Below, one piece after another: positions 8,880 through 16,723 of a stretch of 64,000 nucleotides of DNA; the stretch's first letter is position 1, and every line of letters starts with the position of its first letter. Position numbers and translations under genes: made by a program. This DNA comes from Lachnospiraceae bacterium (GTDB lineage: Bacteria > Bacillota > Clostridia > Lachnospirales > Lachnospiraceae), in NCBI GenBank assembly GCA_022510745.1, contig JAFLSY010000001.1, positions 582,576 to 646,575 on the forward strand, read 5' to 3'. The notes beneath the pieces are model-generated. The model saw only the letters and a list, made by a program, of their open reading frames with translations, was not told the DNA's origin and made no database searches.

Positions 8880-9890
8880 ATGGCTATCAATGGAATATCA
8901 GCAGGTTATTTGGCTGGATATGGGTACAATACAAAAACCACAAATACAACAAATACAAGGGGCTCCAGCTTTACAGAGCGTATGGGAGAAAATGTTGTCA
9001 CAGGCACAAATAATCGAACCTTGGGAAATCAAAGTTATAATAGAACGGTAAACCAAACTACGCCTATGGACGCATATTTTGCAACAGCAGTACAAGGGTG
9101 TAATGAGATACCGTCACTGGAAGATATACTGCCTATGGAAACAGAGAGGTATTTGATACGCGATGCAAGTGACATAGAGGGAGTGCCAGCCTATGCTATT
9201 TACGATAAGGAATTAGGCAAATATGCTTATATCAGAGAAGATCAACTGGCAATACAGAGGGACGCTGCTTCCGGTTTTGCTTTTGTGATTGATATGAACC
9301 AGCCGCTTTGCAACAATGTGCGTGTGACAGATGAACTGAGAGGACTTTTGAACGATTTGGCAGAAAAAAGAAATATTGAGCTGCCGGAAGTGCCTTTGCA
9401 GGGAGGGCTTACCGTCAACCGTGATCCGAAAACAGGCTTGAATTTTCTTACCATTGAGGGAAACGAAGCAAAAGGCATTTCTGTCATTATAACATCGCAG
9501 GAGAATATTGATACGCTTGAAAGTTTAGCTGATGAATTTATGCAATATAGTGCTATTGTCAGAGACAGGGAAATAGCGGGGCTATGGGCTTTGCTTGAAA
9601 TCTCCGGTAATTTAAAAAGAGGAAGTGAAGGGTTTACTTACTTAACGCCTGATGGAATTTCTTATACTCCCTATAATGGCGATAATCGTGCCGCTTGGTA
9701 TATTCGGTATCCTTCACCGTTTGATTATAGCAAGGCTAGGGAATTTCTTGCAAAGGGTAGTAATTTATCAGATGCTTATACTTGGCTTGGAGTATTTCCC
9801 AAAGCAGAGGTTATATGGCCTGATGTAGAGCCGTGGAATCAGTATAATAAGAATGAATCAGGACACGGCTTTCAATATATGGGGCGGTAA
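8880..9890 (+). CDS. Uncharacterised cassette protein with family leader, 336 residues
   Basis: The ATG lies behind CGGAGG (8865-8870). The first 40 residues carry the shared leader (SAGYLAGYGY, then GSSFTERMGE), after a Thr/Asn-rich stretch. The remainder is a mixed alpha/beta soluble sequence with no DPE core, no AYE C-terminus and no motif I recognise; it ends in a Gly/Tyr-rich tail. It is directly preceded by RNA element copy B and is the last large gene of cassette 1. A 52-codon reading frame begins on its stop codon (TAATG), and a terminator follows, so transcription probably ends about 160 bp downstream. Function unknown. Confidence 0.85.
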   Translation: MAINGISAGYLAGYGYNTKTTNTTNTRGSSFTERMGENVVTGTNNRTLGNQSYNRTVNQTTPMDAYFATAVQGCNEIPSLEDILPMETERYLIRDASDIEGVPAYAIYDKELGKYAYIREDQLAIQRDAASGFAFVIDMNQPLCNNVRVTDELRGLLNDLAEKRNIELPEVPLQGGLTVNRDPKTGLNFLTIEGNEAKGISVIITSQENIDTLESLADEFMQYSAIVRDREIAGLWALLEISGNLKRGSEGFTYLTPDGISYTPYNGDNRAAWYIRYPSPFDYSKAREFLAKGSNLSDAYTWLGVFPKAEVIWPDVEPWNQYNKNESGHGFQYMGR

Positions 9891-10048
9891 TGTACCTAGA
9901 TATTATAGAAATTTATGGAATAATTATGTGGAATGCGCTGATGGGTTCCTGTACATGTTCGATAATTAGAGCCATGCAAAAAATAAGAAAGAAATTATAC
10001 TTAAATAATATAAATTATCTGTTTATTGAATGGCTATATGTTCAATAA
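9890..10048 (+). CDS. Possible small protein, 52 residues, stop-start coupled
   Basis: The ATG shares its first base with the TAA of the preceding gene (TAATG), the arrangement of translational coupling, and the frame stays open for 52 codons up to four bases before the cassette terminator. The predicted peptide has a hydrophobic N-terminal half (MYLDIIEIYGIIMW), then GSCTCSII, then a basic stretch RAMQKIRKK. The two cysteines after an amphipathic leader are loosely reminiscent of autoinducing-peptide precursors, but the basic tail is unlike AgrD and no AgrB is present. There is no separate ribosome site, and a frame this long could arise by chance in AT-rich DNA. Confidence 0.4.
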   Translation: MYLDIIEIYGIIMWNALMGSCTCSIIRAMQKIRKKLYLNNINYLFIEWLYVQ

Positions 10049-10051
10049 GTT

Positions 10052-10106
10052 AAAATCGGATAACATATCCCAAAAGAAGGGGGTGTTATCCGATTTCTTT
10101 TGTGTT
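10052..10106 (+). terminator. Cassette 1 terminator
   Basis: Stem AAATCGGATAACA / TGTTATCCGATTT with a purine-rich interior, followed by CTTTTGTGTTTT. A closely related hairpin (GCGGATAGCA / TGTTATCCGC) ends cassette 2 at 13849-13890, so the terminator belongs to the duplicated unit. Confidence 0.8.
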
Positions 10107-10127
10107 TTAGGGAGCATTTTTAAATCT

Positions 10128-10195
10128 ATTCACGCTATCAAACCGACTATTCACGCTGTTGTGGTCATCATAATTTTTCTCATTTCCGATATAAC
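10128..10195 (+). promoter_or_regulatory. LytTR-type operator and -10 box, cassette 2
   Basis: Direct repeats ATTCACGCTA at 10128-10137 and ATTCACGCTG at 10149-10158 are spaced 21 bp start to start. A TATAAC box at 10190-10195 lies 31 bp after the second repeat, preceded by CGA as at the other cassettes. The response regulator gene starts 24 bp further on. Confidence 0.72.
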
Positions 10196-10218
10196 TAACG
10201 AGCAGAAAGAGGTGGAAC

Positions 10219-10971
10219 ATGATAAACATTGCAATTTGTGATGATGAGCCAAATATAAGAGCCTATCTTTCTTCCCTTGTGAAAAAACAGAATACGGAGT
10301 GTGAAATCACAGAGTATGCGTCCGCTGATGCATATCTGTCTGCGGATAAGGATCATGACTTGTTATTTCTGGATATAGAAATGAAAAATAGTACGTCCGG
10401 CAAAGGAGATTCGGCCAAAAACGGTATGTGGCTTGCAAGGGAAATAAGGAGCAGGGACAAAGGGAAACAGCCGGTAATTGTTTTTGTTACCGGATATAAA
10501 GAATATGTCTTTGATGCTTTTGACGTGGACGCATTTCAATTTCTGTTAAAGCCTATTGATACACAGAAGTTTACAAATGTTTTCCAGAGGGCGGCAAAGA
10601 AGATATTAGCGGAGCAGGAGCTGCAGTGGGACATGTCCCGTAAGAAAAATCTTGTTATCCAATATAACAATACCAGCAAAGCTATTCCGTTTAGCCATAT
10701 TTATTATGTGGAGAGCCGGAACCACAAGGCGGTCATTCACGCTAAAGAGGGTGAATTTGAATACTATGCCAAAATGGAAGATTTGGCAATGGAGCTATCG
10801 GGGCAGTTTTACCGTATTCACAGGGGCTATTTGATCAACCTGGCCTATGTGGACGAATATAACAAGCAAGAAGTTATGCTTATAAATGGGGATAAGCTGC
10901 TGATCTCAAAATACAAGTATGATAATTTTGTGAGGGCATACTTAGACTATATGGCGGAGGATAGTCTATGA
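10219..10971 (+). CDS. LytTR-family response regulator, cassette 2
   Basis: 250 residues, ATG behind AAAGAGGTGG. The receiver domain has DDE at residues 8-10, the acceptor Asp in LFLDIEM, an insertion of about ten residues (STSGKGDSAKNG) relative to the cassette 1 regulator, and the conserved Lys in LLKPID. The LytTR domain shows IYYVESRNHKAVIHA and FYRIHRGYLIN. It is expected to act on the repeats at 10128-10158. The stop overlaps the kinase start by four bases (ATGA). It is more divergent from the regulators at 3634 and 50015 than those are from each other. Confidence 0.94.
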   Translation: MINIAICDDEPNIRAYLSSLVKKQNTECEITEYASADAYLSADKDHDLLFLDIEMKNSTSGKGDSAKNGMWLAREIRSRDKGKQPVIVFVTGYKEYVFDAFDVDAFQFLLKPIDTQKFTNVFQRAAKKILAEQELQWDMSRKKNLVIQYNNTSKAIPFSHIYYVESRNHKAVIHAKEGEFEYYAKMEDLAMELSGQFYRIHRGYLINLAYVDEYNKQEVMLINGDKLLISKYKYDNFVRAYLDYMAEDSL

Positions 10972-12395
10972 GTGAAGCGGAATTTATAGTATTTGAAAAT
11001 ATAAGCGTAGTGTTGGAAACCCTTGTTTATGCAGGTAGCTTAGCCTATTTTTTCTATCCCTTTATGACGGAAAAAAAGGAGCCTCGTAGAAGCAAGCAAA
11101 AGAAAATATTTATTGTGTTTGCGACTTATTCTTTGATTTATTTTGCAGATATGATCTTTCATATGCGAAACTGGTTATGTATGACATTAGTGCTTGTCAT
11201 TTTAGCGGCGGCTACTAAATATTTGGATATGGACAAAAAAGGCTATTTTTTATTAATGATTTTTTTTGTTTGTATCAAATGTATAGGCCGACTAATGGCA
11301 GAAAGTTTATACTATGTTTTAATCAAAAAATGGGTGTGGGAAAAAACAAGAATAGAGATTATTTATCGGAATAATGCCATTGTTTATAGTATCTACATGA
11401 TGACTGTATGGATTATTTTCATTTTTATGATTTACTTTTTGAAAAAAAGAATTTCCGTCAGTAAATTAGAGCTGCAAATAAGAGAAATTTGTCATCTGGG
11501 GCTAATACCTGTTATTGGTGTGCTTTTTGTAAGTGTAATCTACAGATTTTTTTCCCTTGGATGGGAGAACGGATTTTTTCATATTTACGAAAAGTATCCC
11601 CTATTGTTAGGGGTAATCCCATCCATTGCAATATTATTCTATGTGGGCATCTTAATTACAATTTTATCCTATCAAAAAATGATAGCGCTGCAAGAAGAAA
11701 AGAAGAAATATTTTGTAGAAGAACAGCAGCTTCACGCTTTGCAGGAGCGTACTCGGGAAGTAGAGCAATTCTATAAAGGCATTCGCCAGATGAAACATGA
11801 AATGAGAAATCATTTGACAAATATCAAGGGGCTTGCTGAAAGTGGCAAATATGAGGAATTGGAGAAGTATATAGCACAAATGGACGGGGAGCTGAGTGCT
11901 TATGAACTAACTGTCAAGACCGGCAATGCTGTTACAGATGTGATTGTGGGCGATAAGAAAAATGCAGCAGGTATGCTGGGAATAGATTTTCAAACAGAAT
12001 TTATTTATCCACAGTCTAATAAATACAATGCCTATGATGTTGGAATTATTTTAAATAATCTTCTAACAAACGCCCTGGAAGCCTGCGAAAAAATCGATGA
12101 AAAGGAGGAAAGGTATATTATATTATCCGGCAGACAGAAAAGAAAGTTTTTTCTGATTGAGGTGAAAAATTCCTTTCAGGGAGAAATAGAATTTGACACA
12201 AACACAGAGCTTCCGGTTTCTACGAAACAGATTGATATTTCTTTGCATGGATTGGGATTGTCAAATGTAAAGAGGGAAGTAGAAAAGTATATGGGAGATA
12301 TGAAAATTAAAGTAAGAAAGAATGAGTTTAGCGTTACAGTTTTGTTACAGGAAAGGAGCAATGAGAATGGAAATAAGTACAATATATGGCAATAA
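10968..12395 (+). CDS. GHKL sensor histidine kinase, cassette 2
   Basis: 475 residues. About seven hydrophobic helices occupy residues 8-235, with short charged loops and no sizeable extracellular domain. The phospho-acceptor region is RQMKHEMRNHL, followed by a GHKL ATPase domain with NNLLTNALEACEK and HGLGLSNVKREV. The start overlaps the regulator stop by four bases, and the last 29 bases overlap the next gene, so the whole cassette is probably one translationally coupled operon. The architecture is that of AgrC/ComD-like sensors; the ligand is not evident. Confidence 0.93.
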   Translation: MSEAEFIVFENISVVLETLVYAGSLAYFFYPFMTEKKEPRRSKQKKIFIVFATYSLIYFADMIFHMRNWLCMTLVLVILAAATKYLDMDKKGYFLLMIFFVCIKCIGRLMAESLYYVLIKKWVWEKTRIEIIYRNNAIVYSIYMMTVWIIFIFMIYFLKKRISVSKLELQIREICHLGLIPVIGVLFVSVIYRFFSLGWENGFFHIYEKYPLLLGVIPSIAILFYVGILITILSYQKMIALQEEKKKYFVEEQQLHALQERTREVEQFYKGIRQMKHEMRNHLTNIKGLAESGKYEELEKYIAQMDGELSAYELTVKTGNAVTDVIVGDKKNAAGMLGIDFQTEFIYPQSNKYNAYDVGIILNNLLTNALEACEKIDEKEERYIILSGRQKRKFFLIEVKNSFQGEIEFDTNTELPVSTKQIDISLHGLGLSNVKREVEKYMGDMKIKVRKNEFSVTVLLQERSNENGNKYNIWQ

Positions 12396-13008
12396 CTATT
12401 CTGCCTACACACGGAGTGCAAAGACAGCAGAAACAGAAGCTGCTGAAAAGACTTCTAAAATGTCGGAAGCGGAAGAAATGGCAGCTTTTAAAAAAGAGTT
12501 TTATGCAGATTTAGAAAGAATAACAAATCATAGAACGGTATATAGCTGGGCTGTAAACATCTCGGAAAAGGCATTTGAAAATATGAAAGCCGATCCGGAG
12601 TATAGGGCAAAAATATTATCCTTAATCCAGCGTGATGTGGGGGATTCTTATGCTCCACGCAATTGCTCTGTACTAATCACGGTAGGAGCTACAAGCAAGG
12701 ATTACAGAGCTGATTCATGGCCCGATTGTAACGATTCAGAATATCATGTACGTTCCCGGAACAGCTTTTATAAAAGAGACAGCAAAAAGAAAGACAGAAC
12801 AGAAGAAATTAACGAGCGTTATCTGGAAAAGCGAGCGCAGGCTAAAAAGTTACAGAAAAAGATTATGGAAGAAGACACAGAAAAGAAGGAATTAGAACAT
12901 AGCCGTTTGATGAAAGTATGGTATGGTGAAAGCCGTATGACACAGGCTTCCGCTGCTTATGAAGCGGGTACCATAATAGAATCAGAGGAAAACAATTTTC
13001 AAAGCTAG
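12367..13008 (+). CDS. Uncharacterised cassette effector protein
   Basis: 213 residues. ATG codons at 12361 and 12367 compete; AAAGGAG at 12352-12358 is two bases from the first and eight from the second, so 12367 is chosen. It overlaps the kinase gene by 29 bp. The leader has YGNNYSAYTR but the [ST]SF motif is weak. The core reads ISEKAFENMKADPEYRAKIL, followed by a highly charged helix and the C-terminal MTQASAAYEAG. That C-terminal block is identical over several residues with the next gene, marking them as a tandem pair. Soluble; function unknown. Confidence 0.85.
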   Translation: MEISTIYGNNYSAYTRSAKTAETEAAEKTSKMSEAEEMAAFKKEFYADLERITNHRTVYSWAVNISEKAFENMKADPEYRAKILSLIQRDVGDSYAPRNCSVLITVGATSKDYRADSWPDCNDSEYHVRSRNSFYKRDSKKKDRTEEINERYLEKRAQAKKLQKKIMEEDTEKKELEHSRLMKVWYGESRMTQASAAYEAGTIIESEENNFQS

Positions 13009-13043
13009 TTTTTAATGGCGGTTACAGGAAAGGAGAAATCATA

Positions 13044-13727
13044 ATGAGCATGGTAAACACAAATTATGGGGCAGGAGCAGTCAACACCTACACAAAGAAT
13101 TATGCAGCGAAGAAAACGGCGGAAACAAGCTTTGCAGAAAAAGCTGCGGAGAAAGCAGCCGTTTCCACAGAGGATATGACGCTGGAAGAATACAAGGTGT
13201 ATTTCCAGCAGAAAATGGATAGCTTATACACACACCCGTCACAAAGGAATTATAATCCTGTTATTGATATAACCGATGCTGCTTATGAAAGAATGAAAAA
13301 TGATCCTGAGTATGAACAGAAAGTTTTAAATAGTTTTGCGGTAAATAAAGCTGTAAATTTTGGCAACTACATACCTGTGTTTTCATATATGCACATTGAT
13401 GATACATGGGAAAAAAGCTATGGGTACACACAGGGAATGAAAGAAAATACCCCAACTTCCGAAAAATCGTCCAAAGGTCTGGGCGAATGGTGGGAAGAAC
13501 GCCATGAGAGGTTTGAGGAATTGTTGGAAGAACAAGTCAAGGCAGTGCAGAAAAGGGAGCAGTTGCAGAAAGAATTAGCACAGCAGGCATACTTGAATAA
13601 GCAGTTAGCAAGCTTGCAGAAAATGCAGAGCTTTTCTGCGGAAAAGACGCAGAGCGTGAACGGCACGAGTGAAAGTCGTATGACACAGGCTTCCGCAGCC
13701 TATGAAGCAACCATCAAATTAATGTGA
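13044..13727 (+). CDS. Uncharacterised cassette effector protein, paralogue of the preceding gene
   Basis: 227 residues, ATG behind AAAGGAGA. The leader contains NTNYGAGAVNTYT and ETSFAEKAAEK; the core reads ITDAAYERMKNDPEYEQKVL; a Gln/Glu-rich coiled stretch (residues about 155-205) leads to MTQASAAYEAT near the C-terminus. It is the tandem partner of the gene at 12367. Comparison of both with the cassette 1 proteins shows that only the leader, the DPE core and the C-terminal AYE block are conserved, while the region after the core is free to vary. No enzyme motif recognised. Confidence 0.86.
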   Translation: MSMVNTNYGAGAVNTYTKNYAAKKTAETSFAEKAAEKAAVSTEDMTLEEYKVYFQQKMDSLYTHPSQRNYNPVIDITDAAYERMKNDPEYEQKVLNSFAVNKAVNFGNYIPVFSYMHIDDTWEKSYGYTQGMKENTPTSEKSSKGLGEWWEERHERFEELLEEQVKAVQKREQLQKELAQQAYLNKQLASLQKMQSFSAEKTQSVNGTSESRMTQASAAYEATIKLM

Positions 13728-13749
13728 TATAATGAGCGCAAATGAGCCG

Positions 13750-13807
13750 GAGCAGGCGGAGCCTGTTCATGACGAGCGGCGAATGCCGATCACAGGCTCT
13801 GCCTGTG
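13750..13807. repeat. Three consecutive short hairpins after cassette 2 genes
   Basis: GAGCAGGC-gga-GCCTGTTC (13750-13768), CGGC-gaat-GCCG (13777-13788) and CACAGGC-tct-GCCTGTG (13791-13807) follow one another. The outer two can also pair with each other (GGAGCCTG with CAGGCTC), so an alternative fold exists. An open frame through this stretch is regarded as a by-product of the hairpins. Confidence 0.5.
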
Positions 13808-13848
13808 ATATAATAATTATTTTTAATATATCCAAATACAAAGAAGCG

Positions 13849-13890
13849 GATAGCATACTCAAAAGAGGCGTGTTATCCGCTATCTTTTGC
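13849..13890 (+). terminator. Cassette 2 terminator
   Basis: Stem AGCGGATAGCA / TGTTATCCGCT followed by a T-rich tract (ATCTTTTGCTCC). Sequence and layout match the cassette 1 terminator at 10052-10106. Confidence 0.72.
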
Positions 13891-14002
13891 TCCTTTACTT
13901 TACTTATGCGATTTTATATAATGAATGATAGAAATGTCATTCGCAGATAACACCCGGCAGATTGTACCGGCTGTTATACAAGATTTTGAGGAGAGTGTGG
14001 AT

Positions 14003-15178
14003 ATGAAATACAGACTTGATCGATACGATAATCAGATTTCACAGCTGGGTTATGGCTGTATGAGATTTACAAAAAAGGGAAATGTCATTGACTACGAAAA
14101 GGCCGAGAAGGAAGTACTTCTTGCTATTGACAAAGGTGTCAATTATTTTGATACCGCTTATATGTACCCCGGCAGCGAGGAATGCTTAGGTCGAATTCTG
14201 GATGAAAACAAGTGCCGTGATAAGGTCTTTATTGCGACGAAGCTTCCGCAGTATATCATACGTTCCTCTGCGGCAATTGACAAAACCTTTAACGAGGAGC
14301 TGTCCCGTCTTCGCACAGATCATATTGATTATTATCTGATGCATATGTTTACCGATCTTGCGGAATGGGAGCATCTTAAAGGACTGGGTATTGAAAACTG
14401 GATTGAACGTCAGAAAGCAGAAGGCCGCATTCGTAATATCGGTTTTTCCTACCATGGCGATACGGAAATGTTTCTGAATATTCTGGATGCCTATGATTGG
14501 GATTTCTGTCAGATTCAGTATAATTATCTGGATGAGCATAGTCAGGCAGGAAAGAGAGGGCTTAAAGCAGCGGCAGAGAAAGGAATTCCGGTGATTATTA
14601 TGGAGCCTCTTCGTGGCGGGAAACTGGTAGAACTGCCGGATAAAGCCAAACAAGTGCTTGCTTCTGACAGCAAGGGATATACACCCGCCGAACTGGGACT
14701 GCGCTGGCTGTGGAATCAGCCGGAAGTCAGCTGCGTGCTTTCCGGTATGAATTCCGAGGATATGGTGAATGAAAACATACGTATTGCATCAGAGGCTGAG
14801 CCGGGTCATTTCACAAAAGAAGATTTTGATATTGTTGAACAAATCAAGCAGATTATTCGTGAGAAGGAAAAAGTAGGCTGCACAGGCTGCAGATATTGTA
14901 TGCCCTGTCCAAAGGGAGTGGATATTCCGGGCAATTTCTATTATTACAATCTTATGTATATGGAGAAAAAGTCCTCAGCCCGCTTTGAGTTTGCTCAAAA
15001 CATGGGATTGCGCAAGGAATCCGGTTTTGCATCACAGTGTATAGGCTGCGGTAAGTGTGAAAAACATTGCCCGCAGCATATCAATATTCGTGAAAAACTA
15101 AAGGAAGCCGATCACGCCCTAAGGCCACTGCCCTATAAGATCGGCATCAATACCGCACGCAAAATAATAATTCGATAA
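14003..15178 (+). CDS. Aldo/keto reductase with C-terminal 4Fe-4S ferredoxin-like domain
   Basis: 391 residues. The frame is open from 13925, but GAGGAGAG at 13988-13995 points to the ATG at 14003 (MKYRLDRYDN). Residues 1-280 form an aldo/keto reductase barrel: GYGCMRF, NYFDTAYMYPGSE with the catalytic Tyr, a conserved Lys in ATKLP and the His in YLMHMF. The C-terminal 110 residues carry two cysteine clusters, CTGCRYCMPCPKGVDIP and CIGCGKCEKHCP, typical of ferredoxin-type cluster binding. Such fused proteins are common in anaerobic Firmicutes; the physiological substrate is not established. Its own terminator follows at 15184. It has no visible link with the cassette proteins beyond position. 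Confidence 0.93.
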   Translation: MKYRLDRYDNQISQLGYGCMRFTKKGNVIDYEKAEKEVLLAIDKGVNYFDTAYMYPGSEECLGRILDENKCRDKVFIATKLPQYIIRSSAAIDKTFNEELSRLRTDHIDYYLMHMFTDLAEWEHLKGLGIENWIERQKAEGRIRNIGFSYHGDTEMFLNILDAYDWDFCQIQYNYLDEHSQAGKRGLKAAAEKGIPVIIMEPLRGGKLVELPDKAKQVLASDSKGYTPAELGLRWLWNQPEVSCVLSGMNSEDMVNENIRIASEAEPGHFTKEDFDIVEQIKQIIREKEKVGCTGCRYCMPCPKGVDIPGNFYYYNLMYMEKKSSARFEFAQNMGLRKESGFASQCIGCGKCEKHCPQHINIREKLKEADHALRPLPYKIGINTARKIIIR

Positions 15179-15183
15179 TGAAA

Positions 15184-15222
15184 GGGCAGGACTGACAGCC
15201 AATCAGTTCTGCCCTGTTTGTT
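15184..15222 (+). terminator. Rho-independent terminator after the aldo/keto reductase
   Basis: GGGCAGGACTG / CAGTTCTGCCC stem followed by TGTTTGTTT. Confidence 0.8.
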
Positions 15223-15283
15223 TGCCTGTCTAATCGAATAAACATAAGAAACCGATATATATCGTGAAGTATAATGATAACAA

Positions 15284-15336
15284 GCCGCTTGGACCTTTCT
15301 GGAGAGCGGCGCGGTCCCGACTGACAGAGGGACTGC
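15284..15336 (+). ncRNA. Two-hairpin leader RNA element, copy C
   Basis: Hairpin 1: GCCGC/GCGGC and CC/GG flank the internal loop TTGGA opposite AGA (15284-15310). Hairpin 2: GCGGTCCC/GGGACTGC around loop GACTGACAGA (15319-15328). Stems differ from copies A and B with compensating changes. It ends two bases before the ribosome site of the next gene, so folding could affect initiation. Confidence 0.68.
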
Positions 15337-15350
15337 AGAAAGGAGGTTTT

Positions 15351-16646
15351 ATGTCGTTTGACGCCGTACAGGCGGGGTATGCCGGTGAAGCCTACCGATA
15401 TACCCAGACCAAAACACAGACACAGGTTGTCCGTGGCAGCAGCTTCGACCGTGTGGGGAAGTACATGAAGGAGCAAAATACCAGTCAGGTGATCGGACAA
15501 GCCGGTGTATTCTTTGGGGAAGAGGGGAAGCGCTATGAAATGCAGGCCCGGTACGCCCCAAATTCCACCACGGATAATCCCATTGTTCGGGTGAGTATTA
15601 AGGTGGGAAATGAGTGGGTTTCCCATGATGTGAAGGTGTTTGAGGTGGATCCACGCAATGCCTCACAGATGGAGATATTTGCCCTGATGAGCTATGCTGA
15701 CGATCAGGGGATTTCCCGAACGGGCAGTATGGGATCCTACAAACAGCTGCAGATGTATGCGGATAATGCACAGCAGAATGGCTACTGGGAGGGAAATGGA
15801 AGCCTTGAAGATTTTGTGGGAAACAAGCAGAATTGGATGGGAATAATGGAGCAGATGTATAACGATTACGCTGATTCCGGAATTTACAGCCAGTTTGTGA
15901 ACTGCTGCAATGTGCATACCACCTTACAGTGGTTTCAACTGCGCACGGTGGATTTTTCCCAGCTTAAGATGGTAGATATGTCGGATAAGGTAAGTTACTC
16001 TTATTCTTTTCCAAGTCTGCCTGACGGAGTATTTAAGGCTTTTTTAGAAACAGTGGCTGATGCAGAGAACAGCGGGATGTCCACAGAGATGAGCAGCCGG
16101 CTCTTAAACCATTTGTTGGGACGGATACAAATGATGCAGAAAGAAACCGGCGGCGAGTGTACGCTTGAGATGGTGATCAAGATGGTCAAGGATGCCTTGG
16201 AAGGGTTGGATTATTCCTTGACACCGGAGCTTAAACAGTCCAAGGAGTTAAAGCAGGAGCTGGATATGATGAGGTTTTTTTATCAGTCCTGTCTAGATAA
16301 ACTGGAGAGCCTTAAGGACGGCAGTGTGGAAGAAGTGGAGCAGGAGGAGCTTGAAACGGAGGAAGAGGAATTTGATGCATGGGAATCCTTTGTGAAAATG
16401 CTGGAGGCAATCTATCACAGTATGCTCCGGGGAGAAGAGCCTTCTTATCAGATCGGTGCGCAATCTTTTACGGAAAAGGAATGGGAAAGATTTCTGGTGA
16501 AATTTGACGCTCTGGAAGAAAAAATCCGGGAATTGGTGAAGGAGCGGATAGAAAAGCAGAAGGAAAAAGAGAAACAGGAGGATGGGAAACTCTCGGAGGA
16601 AATGCTTGAACTTTTGTTTGAGGACCGGGATAAGAAGGATGAATAA
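15351..16646 (+). CDS. Uncharacterised protein with family leader, VDP subtype, long acidic tail
   Basis: 431 residues; the ATG at 15351 follows AAAGGAGG at 15339-15346, so the earlier open frame is not used. The leader reads AGYAGEAYRYTQ then GSSFDRVGKYM. A VFEVDPRNASQMEIFALMSY block matches the gene at 8206. From about residue 290 to the end the sequence is strongly charged and probably coiled-coil (EEVEQEELETEEEEFD, then KEKEKQEDG). It is monocistronic, preceded by RNA copy C and followed by a strong terminator. No signal peptide, no known domain. Placed here as an outlier member of the cassette family that has its own leader RNA but no adjacent two-component system. Confidence 0.86.
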   Translation: MSFDAVQAGYAGEAYRYTQTKTQTQVVRGSSFDRVGKYMKEQNTSQVIGQAGVFFGEEGKRYEMQARYAPNSTTDNPIVRVSIKVGNEWVSHDVKVFEVDPRNASQMEIFALMSYADDQGISRTGSMGSYKQLQMYADNAQQNGYWEGNGSLEDFVGNKQNWMGIMEQMYNDYADSGIYSQFVNCCNVHTTLQWFQLRTVDFSQLKMVDMSDKVSYSYSFPSLPDGVFKAFLETVADAENSGMSTEMSSRLLNHLLGRIQMMQKETGGECTLEMVIKMVKDALEGLDYSLTPELKQSKELKQELDMMRFFYQSCLDKLESLKDGSVEEVEQEELETEEEEFDAWESFVKMLEAIYHSMLRGEEPSYQIGAQSFTEKEWERFLVKFDALEEKIRELVKERIEKQKEKEKQEDGKLSEEMLELLFEDRDKKDE

Positions 16647-16669
16647 AAGAAAGGCATAACTGTTTATAG

Positions 16670-16708
16670 ACCATCGGTTCTGTATAAAACAGAACCGGTG
16701 GTTTTTTA
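16670..16708. terminator. Bidirectional terminator between convergent genes
   Basis: ACCATCGGTTCTGT / ACAGAACCGGTGGT, a 14-bp stem with five-base loop and T6 on the plus side. It separates the gene ending at 16646 from the minus-strand gene ending at 16724. Confidence 0.88.
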
Positions 16709-16723
16709 TCACAGTCCATTCCC

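Noticed and set aside
10026..10241. 71-codon open frame over the cassette 1 terminator and operator
   Set aside because: It overlaps terminator, promoter repeats and the regulator start; no ribosome site.
4349..12395. Complete agr quorum-sensing system
   Set aside because: AgrC/AgrA-like genes are present but no AgrB membrane peptidase or typical AgrD was found on either strand.
13732..13950. 72-codon open frame after cassette 2
   Set aside because: No ribosome site; it runs through three hairpins and the terminator.
5811..16646. Flagellar or type III export substrates because of the [ST]SF leader
   Set aside because: The resemblance to FliE-like N-termini is short and no flagellar or secretion gene is in the window; kept only as a hypothesis.
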